Below, piece by piece: positions 1-6,326 of a stretch of 6,447 nt of DNA. The stretch spans positions 1 through 6,447 of the forward strand of contig JAKACL010000168.1 of the NCBI GenBank assembly GCA_021821425.1, in the 5' to 3' direction. The position numbers and the translations under genes are program-made. This DNA comes from Pseudomonadota bacterium. GTDB taxonomy: Bacteria; Pseudomonadota; Gammaproteobacteria; Burkholderiales; Thiobacillaceae. Each line of letters begins with the position of its first letter. The first letter of the stretch is position 1. Below the pieces are notes generated by a model. That model made no database searches. It saw nothing but the letters and a program-made list of their open reading frames with translations, and was not told the DNA's origin.

Positions 1-1064
1 GCATCGTCGAGCGCGAACTGCGCACCATCCCCGGCATCGGCAACGTCACCACCAGCGCCAGCCTGGTGCGGCCGGAACTGGTGATCCGCCCCGACTTCGC
101 CAAGGCCGCGGAGCTGGGCGTGACCTCGGCCGCGATCGCCGACACCCTGCGCATCGCCACCGCGGGCGATTACGATCAGGATCTGCCCAAGCTGAATCTG
201 TCCCAACGCCAGGTGCCCATCATCGTCAAGCTCCCACCCGGCGCGCGCGAGGATCTGTCATTGCTCGGACGCATGACCGTGCCCGGCAAGCACGGTCCGG
301 TGCCAATCGCCAACGTCGCTTCGCTCGGCATCGACAGCGGCCCGGCCGAGATCGACCGCTACGACCGCCTGCGCAACATCAACTTTGAAATTGAACTGAA
401 CCAGCAGCCGCTGGGGCTGGTGGAAAAGCTGGCCACTTCGCTGCCCAGCATCCAGCACCTGCCAGCCGGCGTGACCCAGACCACCATCGGCGACGCCGAG
501 GCGATGAACGAACTGTTCGCGAGCTTCAGCCTCGCCATGCTGACCGGCGTGCTGTGCATCTACATCGTGCTGGTGCTGCTGTTCAAGGACTTCGTGCAGC
601 CCGCCACCATCCTGGCCGCGCTGGTGCTGTCGATACCGGGTGCGTTCCTGGCACTGTTCCTTTCCCATACGGCGCTGTCGATGCCATCAATGATCGGCCT
701 CATCATGCTGATGGGCATCGCCACCAAGAACTCGATCCTCTTGATCGACTACGTGATCATGGCGCGCCGCGACCGCGGCCTCTCGCGCTGGGACGCGCTG
801 CTCGACGCCTGCCGCAAGCGCGCGCGGCCCATTGTGATGACCACGGTGGCGATGGGTGCCGGCATGCTGCCAATTGCAATTGGATTGGGCACCGACCCCA
901 GCTTCCGCGCGCCGATGGCCATCGTCGTCATCGGCGGCCTCATCACCTCGACCTTCCTGAGCCTGCTCGTGATCCCCGTGGTGTTCACCTACGTCGACGA
1001 CTTCATCGGCTGGACGCGGCGCATGTTCCGGCGCGGGCATCCGGAGCCGGTGATCCCGGCCTAG
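1..1064 (+). CDS. RND efflux transporter, inner-membrane subunit (C-terminal third, 5' end outside window)
   Basis: The frame is open from base 3 to the TAG at 1062-1064 and gives 353 residues of a protein family usually about 1000-1050 long, so only the C-terminal third is present. The first roughly 150 residues are the second periplasmic porter/docking part, beginning near IPGIGNVTT. Next come hydrophobic segments matching TM8 to TM12: LTGVLCIYIVLVLLF, then ILAALVLSIPGAFLALF, then MIGLIMLMGIATKNSILLID, then the TM11 stretch after RPIVMTT, and finally IVVIGGLITSTFLSLLVIPVV. GIATKNSILLIDY is the conserved TM10 signature with its lysine, and TSTFLSLLVIPVVFTYVDD is the usual TM12 end. Such pumps work as proton-driven trimers with a periplasmic adaptor and an outer-membrane channel; substrates cannot be read from this part. 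The GTG at 66 is not the start, because homology continues upstream of it. It is convergent with the peroxidase gene. Confidence 0.95.
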   Translation, partial: IVERELRTIPGIGNVTTSASLVRPELVIRPDFAKAAELGVTSAAIADTLRIATAGDYDQDLPKLNLSQRQVPIIVKLPPGAREDLSLLGRMTVPGKHGPVPIANVASLGIDSGPAEIDRYDRLRNINFEIELNQQPLGLVEKLATSLPSIQHLPAGVTQTTIGDAEAMNELFASFSLAMLTGVLCIYIVLVLLFKDFVQPATILAALVLSIPGAFLALFLSHTALSMPSMIGLIMLMGIATKNSILLIDYVIMARRDRGLSRWDALLDACRKRARPIVMTTVAMGAGMLPIAIGLGTDPSFRAPMAIVVIGGLITSTFLSLLVIPVVFTYVDDFIGWTRRMFRRGHPEPVIPA

Positions 1065-1070
1065 GGACGA

Positions 1071-2255
1071 TTATTTCCCCGGCTGCCAGCCGTCGGTCAG
1101 CGTCTTCATGAAGGCGACGATGTCCGCCACCTCGCGGTCGGTAAGTTTGAGGTTGCCGAGCTCATCCTTGTTCACGTTGCTGGCGACTTCTGGCGCGGGC
1201 CAGCATTTCTGTTTCAGCGCCTCGGCTTCGCTGATCATGTTGCTGCCGCACTGCGGGCGCACGTCACGGTCGTTGTAGAACGCGGTCGCGCCTTCCAGGG
1301 TCTTGAAGTAGCCGTTGTGCATGTAGGGCCCGGTGATGGCGATATTGCGCAGCGTGGGCACCTTGAACTTGCCGTCTTCGGAGGCTTTCTTCAGCGCGCC
1401 CCCGAGGCCGCGATCGACGAACAGCTCGCCCGCCGGGTTATATTTCGCCGGCAGCCTGTAGAAGGCATTATCCGGGTTGCGCGGCACGCCGAGGTTGTCG
1501 TAGGTAAAGTCCGTAAAGAGTGGCGGCTCACCCTTGGGGCCGGGCTGGCTAATATGACAAGCGGCACAGTTGCCCTTGTCTTCCGCTTCGAACAGACGCA
1601 GGCCGCGCATTTCCTGTTTGCTCAGCTTGGCCTTGCCGGCGAGGTAAGCATCGTATTTGGAGGAAAACGGCGCGAACTGCGGGGTGCGCTGGAATTCGGC
1701 AAGTGCTTCGGCAATGCGCTCATAGGCTTGGGCATCGTCCTGCAGCGCATCCTTGCCGAACACCTGCTCGAACATGGGTGCATAGGCGGCACGGCGCACC
1801 TTATCCACCACGGCCTTGCTGTGCGGATTGGCCATTTCCAAGGGGTTCACGAAGGGGCCCTTGGCCTGTTCTTCCAGAGTGGCGGCACGGCCATCCCAGA
1901 ACTGGCCGCCGACATACAGTTCTTCCTTCTCATCCCAGTGGAACTTGGGGCTGAAAGCCATATACATCGAACTCGGCGTATTGCGGCTGCCGATCAGCGG
2001 TGGGATTACCCCCTTGGAAGTGGCGGCATTGCGGTCAGGATCAACGAAGGCCCGGCCCGGATCATGGCAGGAGGCACAGGACTGGCCGGCGGGCTCGGAC
2101 AACCCCGAGTCGAAAAACAGCACACGACCGAGCTGGGCCTTGGGTGACAGCGCTTCGGCTTCAGTCTTGGCTGCGCTGGCCGTACCGACCAGGATGGGGA
2201 CCGCGAATGCCGCAGCAATGGCGGCGGAGAGTGAGAGTTTATGCTTCAAATTCAT
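1071..2255 (-). CDS. Secreted di-heme cytochrome c peroxidase (CcpA/MauG family)
   Basis: This 394-residue protein starts with a Sec signal peptide (charged MNLKHK, a hydrophobic Ala-rich core, likely cleavage after about residue 28 in GTASA|AK), so it should be periplasmic. Two c-type heme sites are visible: C60-A-S-C63-H64 and C230-A-A-C233-H234. FWDGRA (W120) lies between them, where bacterial peroxidases carry a Trp in the electron path. PYMHNG (Met312) matches the axial Met of the high-potential heme in classical CcpA enzymes; MauG has Tyr there, so a peroxidase role is favoured over a MauG-type maturase. Expected reaction: H2O2 reduction with electrons from a small cytochrome or cupredoxin. 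C336 and C351, in an insertion near the C-terminus, could form a disulfide. The start codon lies 10 bp after the porin stop, indicating one transcript; no strong Shine-Dalgarno is seen (GATGGAAC at best). The substrate is not proven. A truncated second copy lies at 4550-4917. Confidence 0.93.
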   Translation of the reverse strand: MNLKHKLSLSAAIAAAFAVPILVGTASAAKTEAEALSPKAQLGRVLFFDSGLSEPAGQSCASCHDPGRAFVDPDRNAATSKGVIPPLIGSRNTPSSMYMAFSPKFHWDEKEELYVGGQFWDGRAATLEEQAKGPFVNPLEMANPHSKAVVDKVRRAAYAPMFEQVFGKDALQDDAQAYERIAEALAEFQRTPQFAPFSSKYDAYLAGKAKLSKQEMRGLRLFEAEDKGNCAACHISQPGPKGEPPLFTDFTYDNLGVPRNPDNAFYRLPAKYNPAGELFVDRGLGGALKKASEDGKFKVPTLRNIAITGPYMHNGYFKTLEGATAFYNDRDVRPQCGSNMISEAEALKQKCWPAPEVASNVNKDELGNLKLTDREVADIVAFMKTLTDGWQPGK

Positions 2256-2265
2256 GCTTGTTCCA

Positions 2266-3690
2266 TCAATAGCTTACCGTGGCGCGCAGGCCGACAACAG
2301 TGATGTCTGATCTGGACGAGTCACCGCCGGGATTGCGGATCCACTGGAAATCGGGGGACAGTTCCAAATATTCGTTTGCCTTCCAGGCATAGTAAATCTC
2401 GAGCTGGCTTTCCGCGCCGCCGGGAGCATAGCCGAAATCTGCGACGCCATCGCTGTCGGCATCCAGCACCGGTGCCGCGGCGCGGAAGGTTTTGGTGGTA
2501 TTGGCCCAGCCCACGGCAAGCCCGAGACGGTCTTCCTCCCGGCCCCAGTGTGCGCCGCCGATTTCCGCACCGATGGTCAACGCCTGGTCAAATCGCATTT
2601 CGCCTTCGAGCGAATGTCCGTAACGAACGAACACTGAGACATGTTCGGCCACCTGCTGGTTCGCGCTCAGGCCCCAGCCGCTGTGACTTTCATGACTGGC
2701 GTCAAACTCATTGGCATAGGGGGTGGCGCGCCCGCGGTTCCAGGCATAGAGGCGGTACACGCCTTCCCTGCCGAAGAGGGTGCTGCTACCTGCCTCGATC
2801 TGTCCAATGACGAAGGGATGGGTGAGCTCGGTGTCGAACGAGGAGTCCTCTCCGGAACTGAACATGCCGACCGTCGCCCGCCAATAGCCCGGGCTCTGGC
2901 TGTTGTTTCGATAGCTCATGATCAGGCCCGGGGCAAAGCCATAGGCGTCGACGTCCATGTCTCCGCCGGAGTCGAGCAGAGGATTGTGCACGAAGGCGTT
3001 GTTGAGGAAGGCGGTGGATTCGTCGTCGGCGATGTCGTTCTGGTCAAAAAAACCGAAGGGATCGATCTTGCCGGCGACGATTTCCAGTTCGGATTCACCA
3101 AGTGGCACTTCCAGTTCGTACCAGGCCTGCGCCAGCAGCACGGCAGCCTCGTCACCATTGGAGAGGGAAAAGACAGTGGAGTTAGCGGTATTGCTGAGAG
3201 TGGGCGGCATGAAGCCGAGGCCGTTGCCCTGTCCTATGCGGAAGTGGGCAAAGAGCTCACCTTCTGCTTTTCCGATGTTGCCTGCGGGCAGGGTGACTTC
3301 GGCGTCGGCCCGGTAGTTGGTGCGGCTTTCGTCCTTGCCGCTGGTGGTGCCGGACAGGGCGCTCTGGCCGACCATCGTCAGCGAGGCGCCTGCAGTGATG
3401 CCCTCCAATGCCGACTCGACTTTTCGCGGCTTGTTGAGTACCACGATCTTGCTTTCAATGTCTTCGACACGCTCGGCCATTTCTTCTGCCTGCGCGCTGG
3501 CCGATTCGGCACTTTTCGCCTGCTCCAGAGCGGCTTCCATTTTCTTGTTGGCCGCCTCGAGTTGCTCCACACGCTGCAGCAGTTTCTCGTATGCCTGCAC
3601 GAGCTTTTCCGGATCGACTGCCGCATTGGCCGGATTGGACATGAGCCCTGCCGTCATCAGCATGGCCACCAACACCTTGTTGGCTTGCAT
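2266..3690 (-). CDS. Outer-membrane porin with N-terminal coiled coil (OprB-like carbohydrate porin type)
   Basis: This 474-residue protein begins with a signal peptide (MQANKVLVAMLMTAGLMSNPANA, cleavage near ANA|AVD). Residues about 25-90 are strongly helical and rich in E, K, Q and A with heptad-like spacing (VQAYEKLLQRVEQLEAANKK onward), which is a coiled coil. The rest alternates polar and hydrophobic residues with many Gly and aromatics (for example YRLYAWNRG, VSVFVRYGHSLEGEMRF, LEIYYAWKANEYLELSPDFQ) and ends in a C-terminal aromatic (RATVSY), the usual signature of an outer-membrane beta barrel recognised by BAM. The pattern of the middle and C-terminal parts, with FGFFDQNDIADDESTAFLNN and GWGLSANQQV, resembles OprB-type porins; this is by recall of family pattern, not a search. 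An AAGAGAG Shine-Dalgarno lies just before the ATG. It is followed after 10 bp by the peroxidase gene. What it transports is unknown; the OprB label does not prove sugar uptake. Confidence 0.85.
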   Translation of the reverse strand: MQANKVLVAMLMTAGLMSNPANAAVDPEKLVQAYEKLLQRVEQLEAANKKMEAALEQAKSAESASAQAEEMAERVEDIESKIVVLNKPRKVESALEGITAGASLTMVGQSALSGTTSGKDESRTNYRADAEVTLPAGNIGKAEGELFAHFRIGQGNGLGFMPPTLSNTANSTVFSLSNGDEAAVLLAQAWYELEVPLGESELEIVAGKIDPFGFFDQNDIADDESTAFLNNAFVHNPLLDSGGDMDVDAYGFAPGLIMSYRNNSQSPGYWRATVGMFSSGEDSSFDTELTHPFVIGQIEAGSSTLFGREGVYRLYAWNRGRATPYANEFDASHESHSGWGLSANQQVAEHVSVFVRYGHSLEGEMRFDQALTIGAEIGGAHWGREEDRLGLAVGWANTTKTFRAAAPVLDADSDGVADFGYAPGGAESQLEIYYAWKANEYLELSPDFQWIRNPGGDSSRSDITVVGLRATVSY

Positions 3691-3777
3691 TATTTCTCTC
3701 TTGTATCAAGTTGTTTCGTAATTTGCCGGCTATCGAGAAAACCTGTCCCCTTGATTGGCTGGTTTACAAAATAGCTG

Positions 3778-4023
3778 TCAAGGCTGGGGGCCCCAGGCCG
3801 AGAACTCGGTCAGGCCTTCCAGGCATTCACCCATGCCCCTGCATTCCTCGCAGAGCGCTTCGCCCAAGGACTCGTCCTGCGACAGGCTGGCAAACAGCAG
3901 ACAGGCCACGGCACAGGACCTGCGCGACCCGGTTTCCATGGCATTGCGCAAATGACGGATGGCGCCAGCCATCAGTTCGTTGTGGTCACTAATGGGCGCG
4001 GCATAACGCGATAATTGCTTCAT
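3778..4023 (-). CDS. 81-residue cysteine-containing protein of unknown function
   Basis: I do not recognise this family. Translation is well supported: AAAGGAG lies at 4035-4029, 5 nt before the ATG, the best ribosome binding site in the window. The protein has no signal peptide and no membrane segment and is predicted to be mostly helical and cytoplasmic. Five cysteines occur: C37 and C41 (CAVAC), C58 and C61 (CEEC), and C67, plus His14 and His24 near the N-terminus. CxxxC followed by CxxC-x5-C could bind a metal or an iron-sulfur cluster, but no known motif fits exactly. It lies 168 bp downstream of the Fur-controlled bfd and 87 bp upstream of the porin gene, so it may share the bfd transcript or have its own promoter in the gap. 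A role in iron or redox handling is only a guess from position and cysteines. The stop codon overlaps a TTGACA sequence. Confidence 0.75.
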   Translation of the reverse strand: MKQLSRYAAPISDHNELMAGAIRHLRNAMETGSRRSCAVACLLFASLSQDESLGEALCEECRGMGECLEGLTEFSAWGPQP

Positions 4024-4191
4024 GACGACTCCTTTCTAGTCAGTAATAGGGTCTGCTGGCTTGCCCGGAAAAGGCTGGCTGGCACTTGCCACAGCGTGGC
4101 GCATCAGCTTTAAAAATGTCTCGTTAATACAAGCTATGTAGATATAAATATCCCGTTACTAACCTGCTGTTTAGAAATTGCGCTTCCAGAA
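4024..4191. other. Intergenic gap between bfd and the 81-residue gene
   Basis: This 168-bp spacer is more AT-rich than the flanking genes. It holds the Shine-Dalgarno of the downstream gene (4029-4035), a short GC-rich inverted repeat (GCCAC-AGC-GTGGC, 4088-4100) without a following T run, and a small AT inverted repeat (GATAT-AA-ATATC, 4141-4152). I see no convincing promoter hexamer pair or terminator, so whether the 81-residue gene is read from the bfd promoter is undecided. Confidence 0.4.
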
Positions 4192-4389
4192 TCAGACTGC
4201 ACGAGGGCACGCTTCGCAGGCACAGTTTTCTCGTGCTTCTTTCAGTACTTCTCGCGCACAGGCCGCATATTTGCCGCACTGCGAGCCGACGCCCGGTAGT
4301 TCGCGCAGGCCGCGCATGCGGCTGGTGCCCTGAGCTACGGCCTGGCGGATATCGGGGTCTGTCACTTGCCGGCAAATACACACGTACAT
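4192..4389 (-). CDS. bfd: Bacterioferritin-associated ferredoxin, variant iron-sulfur ligands
   Basis: This 65-residue protein begins MYVCICRQVTD, the family start, so the ATG at 4389 is chosen over an in-frame GTG at 4428. In well-studied members (E. coli, Pseudomonas) the protein carries a [2Fe-2S] cluster on C4, C6, C38 and C41 and delivers electrons to bacterioferritin so that stored iron is released; it is made under iron starvation. Here C4, C6 and C38 (GSQCGK) are kept but position 41 is Tyr (codon TAT; Cys would be TGT, one base away). C44 lies three residues on, and a C-terminal CACEAC adds C56, C58 and C61. The cluster may use C44, may be altered, or the gene may be decaying. No strong Shine-Dalgarno is visible. 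A consensus promoter and a Fur box lie just upstream, which agrees with the family's iron regulation. No bacterioferritin gene is in the window. Confidence 0.9.
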   Translation of the reverse strand: MYVCICRQVTDPDIRQAVAQGTSRMRGLRELPGVGSQCGKYAACAREVLKEARENCACEACPRAV

Positions 4390-4443
4390 TCTGGGCACTC
4401 GCAGTTTTGATTTGGGCCGGTGGCCCACTCAGCCAATAACGAT

Positions 4444-4462
4444 AATGAGAATGGTTCTTATT
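4444..4462. promoter_or_regulatory. Fur box upstream of bfd
   Basis: The 19-bp element AATGAGAATGGTTCTTATT is an inverted repeat about base 4453 with 7 of 9 pairs matching. The symmetry runs on to 4442-4464 with 9 of 11 pairs. It has the classical GAGAAT/TTCTT-type half sites of Fur operators, and 14 of 19 bases from 4441 match GATAATGATAATCATTATC. It overlaps the -10 hexamer and the expected transcription start of bfd, so iron-loaded Fur bound here would block RNA polymerase. Confidence 0.85.
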
Positions 4463-4487
4463 ATATAAGATGGCGGCAGGCTGTCAA
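4460..4487 (-). promoter_or_regulatory. Consensus sigma-70 promoter of bfd
   Basis: On the minus strand, TTGACA (4487-4482) and TATAAT (4465-4460) are both perfect hexamers separated by 16 bp. A run of A and T tracts (T8-G-A7 on this strand, 4504-4489) directly upstream could act as an UP element. The expected start is near 4453, which leaves a leader of about 64 nt before the bfd ATG. Such a strong promoter fits a gene held off by a repressor. Confidence 0.85.
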
Positions 4488-4496
4488 CTTTTTTTC

Positions 4497-4525
4497 AAAA
4501 AAAATGGAAAGCGTTTTCTCTTTCC
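4497..4525 (-). terminator. Likely intrinsic terminator of the flavin operon / peroxidase remnant
   Basis: Read leftward, GGAAAG (4525-4520), an 8-nt loop, and CTTTCC (4511-4506) form a 6-bp stem that is followed after one A by eight T (4504-4497). It lies 25 bp after the stop codon of the peroxidase remnant and just before the bfd promoter, which is where an operon end is expected. The stem is short and only half GC, so efficiency is uncertain. Confidence 0.55.
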
Positions 4526-4549
4526 CGCAATCCTTTCCAACCGAGAAAC

Positions 4550-4917
4550 TTACTTGCCCGGCTGCCAGCTGTCGGTCAGCGTCTTCATGAAGGCGACGAT
4601 GTCCTCGATCTCACCTTGGGTGGGCTTGAGACCGCCGAGCTCTTCCCTGTTAACCCTGGAGTACCTCGGGCGCGGGCCAGCATTTCTGCTTGAGCGCTTC
4701 CGTCTCGTACACCCTGTTGCTGCCGCACTGGGGGCGCACATCGCGATCATTGGAAAACGCGGTTACCGCTTCCAGGGTCATGAAATTGCCTTTGTGCATG
4801 CAGGGCCCGGTGAGCGCGATGTTGCGCAGCGTGGGCACCTTGAACTTGCCGTCCTCGGGTGCCTTCCTCAGCGCCCCGCCAAGGTCGCGGTCGACGAACA
4901 ACCCTTTCGCTGGATTG
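4550..4917 (-). pseudogene. Truncated, frameshifted C-terminal fragment of a di-heme cytochrome c peroxidase
   Basis: The fragment matches about residues 272-394 of the intact peroxidase at 1071-2255. It starts near NPAKGLFVDRDLGGAL, continues through DGKFKVPTLRNIALTGP, DRDVRPQCGSN and ALKQKCWPAPEV, and ends with AFMKTLTDSWQPGK and a TAA at the same place as the intact gene. Both heme-binding CxxCH sites and the signal peptide are missing. After CWPAPEV a net loss of 2 nt (around 4655-4662) shifts the frame and gives a TAA at 4650-4652; the last third is readable only in another frame. The Tyr before the ligand Met is changed (PCMHKG for PYMHNG). It is therefore non-functional as an enzyme. 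Its 5' edge is fused to the cytochrome b-like gene, which reads into it out of frame. The divergence from the intact copy is considerable, so this is not a recent duplication. Confidence 0.88.
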
Positions 4918-5371
4918 TTTGCGGTTGCGGTCGCGCACGCCCGCGGATGATGTGCACAACCAGAAACAGCGGCAAAGAAAGCCCGGCCACCCAGTGCAAT
5001 TGCGGCAGCCAGGCCTCGTTGGCATCCGAGACGAAGTAATAGAGCGCATAGCCGGTGAGCGCCATCCACAGGAACACGCCCTTCATGGCAAGCCCGGTTA
5101 TGCGGTTCTTTTTCAGATGCCAGGCGCGGCGAGCATGGATCGGCAACACCGAGCCGATTGCCACCAGCATGGCAAACGCCATCAATCCATGCAGGCGCAG
5201 CCACCATTTCTCCATCGGATGAGCGGTTTCGCCAAACTCTCCCGGCACCCGCATGAAGTAATGAAATGTCAGCCACAGGGTTCCGCTAACCCACAACATC
5301 AGGAACACGGCATAGAGTGCACGCTTGTGACGAGGGCCGAAGCGAATAGGGAGTGGGAGATTCTTAACCAT
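4868..5371 (-). CDS. Small four-helix cytochrome b-like membrane protein, 3' end replaced
   Basis: The ATG at 5371 overlaps the apbE stop by 8 bp, so translation is probably coupled; a TTG two codons upstream is less likely. The 167-residue product has four predicted membrane helices at about 19-41, 61-78, 95-113 and 123-141. H61 and H79 sit at the two ends of helix 2, and H126 and H140 at the two ends of helix 4, an arrangement suited to two bis-His hemes b across the membrane, as in small cytochrome b561-like or ferric-reductase-like proteins. The exact family is not certain. Next to an FMN-binding protein and ApbE it would pass electrons between the quinone pool and the flavin protein. After about residue 150 the reading frame enters the peroxidase remnant out of frame, so the last 17 residues or so are not ancestral. 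All four helices precede the junction, so the core may still work. Confidence 0.75.
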   Translation of the reverse strand: MVKNLPLPIRFGPRHKRALYAVFLMLWVSGTLWLTFHYFMRVPGEFGETAHPMEKWWLRLHGLMAFAMLVAIGSVLPIHARRAWHLKKNRITGLAMKGVFLWMALTGYALYYFVSDANEAWLPQLHWVAGLSLPLFLVVHIIRGRARPQPQTIQRKGCSSTATLAGR

Positions 5372-6326
5372 GGCCAAACCCTGGCAACAGCTGAACTCGC
5401 CAGTTGCCCTTCTCGTTGTGCAGCAGCCGGCAGCCGCCGGTGATTGAATCCTGCTCGATGATCACAGCATGGGCATCCAGTTTTTCCAGCACGCCAAGGG
5501 CGCAGCCCGGATCGAGATGCACAACCTTGGTCAGGGCATCGGCGGTCATGCAGTCTTTTGCCAACACACTCACGCTTCGCCCTGTCTCGCCTGTGCAGCG
5601 GGTGCCCGGATGGATCAGCGGCGTAACCCAACGTCCGCGCTGTCGGCGCGCAGAATAATAACCGGCGGAAGTGGCGACTGCGCCTTGGCAAAATTGCACC
5701 AGTGGCAGCATCTGACTGGCATTTAGCGGATGCCGCACATGGATGGGCTGCGGCTCGATCGCGAACAGCCGCAAGTCGCCACCGGCATTTACCCGGCCAC
5801 TGACCAAGCCGGAATTTTCCAGCACCTGAATGGCCAGATCCACCGCATAGCCCTTGGCAATACCGCCCAGATCGATCTGCAGCCGACGCGCGAGCCGCAC
5901 CCGATTGTCGGGCAGCAGCTCGACATGCCGCCAGCAGCCCTGCCCGGAAGGCTTTGGAAAGCCGGCATGGCGTGGCAGATAGCCAAGCTGTGCCAGCGTT
6001 GGCGCGATGCTGATGTCGAACAGGCCGCCACTGGCTTCCGACAGATCGCGTGCGGCTGACAGGACACGCCAAGTGTGCGTATCCACCGACACCGGTTTCG
6101 CGGAAGCATAGCGATTGATGCGCGACACATCCGAATCCGGGTCGTGATAGCTCATCAGTTCGTGCACTTTCCCGATGGCCTCGAAGGCGCGATTGACTGC
6201 CTCGTTTACCTCCTTCGCAGCCGGTCCGCTGGCTGCGATTTCCACCAGCGTGCCAAGCAAGGGCCTGGCGCGTCGGATTTCGGCAGCCTGCCGATTCAGC
6301 AAATCCGGTGCGAGCGGCGCATTCAC
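5364..6326 (-). CDS. apbE: FAD:protein FMN transferase (ApbE family)
   Basis: This 320-residue protein carries the family motifs in order: RPLLGT (21-26), MSYHDPDSDVSRIN (58-71), GLFDIS (101-106), IDLGGIAKGYAVD (151-163), VNAGGDLR (179-186), GAVATSAGYY (215-224), HPGTR (239-243) and MTADALTKV (260-268), whose Asp/Thr region binds the metal. The enzyme splits FAD and attaches FMN through a phosphoester to Thr or Ser in the D/SGAT motif of target proteins such as NqrC, RnfG and FMN_bind-domain reductases. The preceding gene ends in such a domain and is the obvious substrate. The GTG start at 6326 overlaps that gene's TGA (GTGA), typical of coupled translation; the ATG at 6322 is out of frame. 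No signal peptide or lipobox is seen at the N-terminus, though many family members are periplasmic lipoproteins, so its compartment is unclear. Confidence 0.95.
   Translation of the reverse strand: MNAPLAPDLLNRQAAEIRRARPLLGTLVEIAASGPAAKEVNEAVNRAFEAIGKVHELMSYHDPDSDVSRINRYASAKPVSVDTHTWRVLSAARDLSEASGGLFDISIAPTLAQLGYLPRHAGFPKPSGQGCWRHVELLPDNRVRLARRLQIDLGGIAKGYAVDLAIQVLENSGLVSGRVNAGGDLRLFAIEPQPIHVRHPLNASQMLPLVQFCQGAVATSAGYYSARRQRGRWVTPLIHPGTRCTGETGRSVSVLAKDCMTADALTKVVHLDPGCALGVLEKLDAHAVIIEQDSITGGCRLLHNEKGNWRVQLLPGFGHG

Noticed and set aside
1317..2147. Plus-strand open frame of 276 codons across the peroxidase gene
   Set aside because: It is antisense to a gene with two CxxCH heme sites and a signal peptide; no independent support.
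3702..3712. Short inverted repeat CTTG-ATA-CAAG upstream of the porin as an operator
   Set aside because: Arms of 4 bp are expected by chance and match no regulator site well enough.
2641..3774. Long plus-strand open frame of 377 codons across the porin gene
   Set aside because: It is antisense to the porin, which has a signal peptide, barrel pattern and Shine-Dalgarno. The plus-strand product has no recognisable motif and arises from the codon bias of the real gene.
3776..3781. TTGACA on the minus strand at the stop of the 81-residue gene, as a possible porin promoter
   Set aside because: No acceptable -10 hexamer lies 16-18 bp downstream (CCAATC or CAATCA only), so I do not call a promoter. 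A porin promoter in 3691-3777 remains possible.
4088..4100. Inverted repeat GCCAC-AGC-GTGGC as a terminator after bfd
   Set aside because: The stem is only 5 bp and no T run follows in the leftward direction.
4390..4428. GTG at 4428 as an upstream start for bfd
   Set aside because: Bfd proteins begin at MYVC, which matches the ATG at 4389. The 13 extra residues are unlike the family.
4470..5039. Plus-strand open frame of 189 codons starting inside the bfd promoter region
   Set aside because: It runs antisense to the peroxidase remnant and the end of the cytochrome gene; no Shine-Dalgarno and no domain pattern.
4650..5276. Minus-strand open frame of 208 codons that seems to fuse a new N-terminus to a peroxidase C-terminus
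   Set aside because: Its first half is the cytochrome b-like gene read in the wrong frame, and only the second half is true peroxidase homology. It shows the junction but is not a gene.
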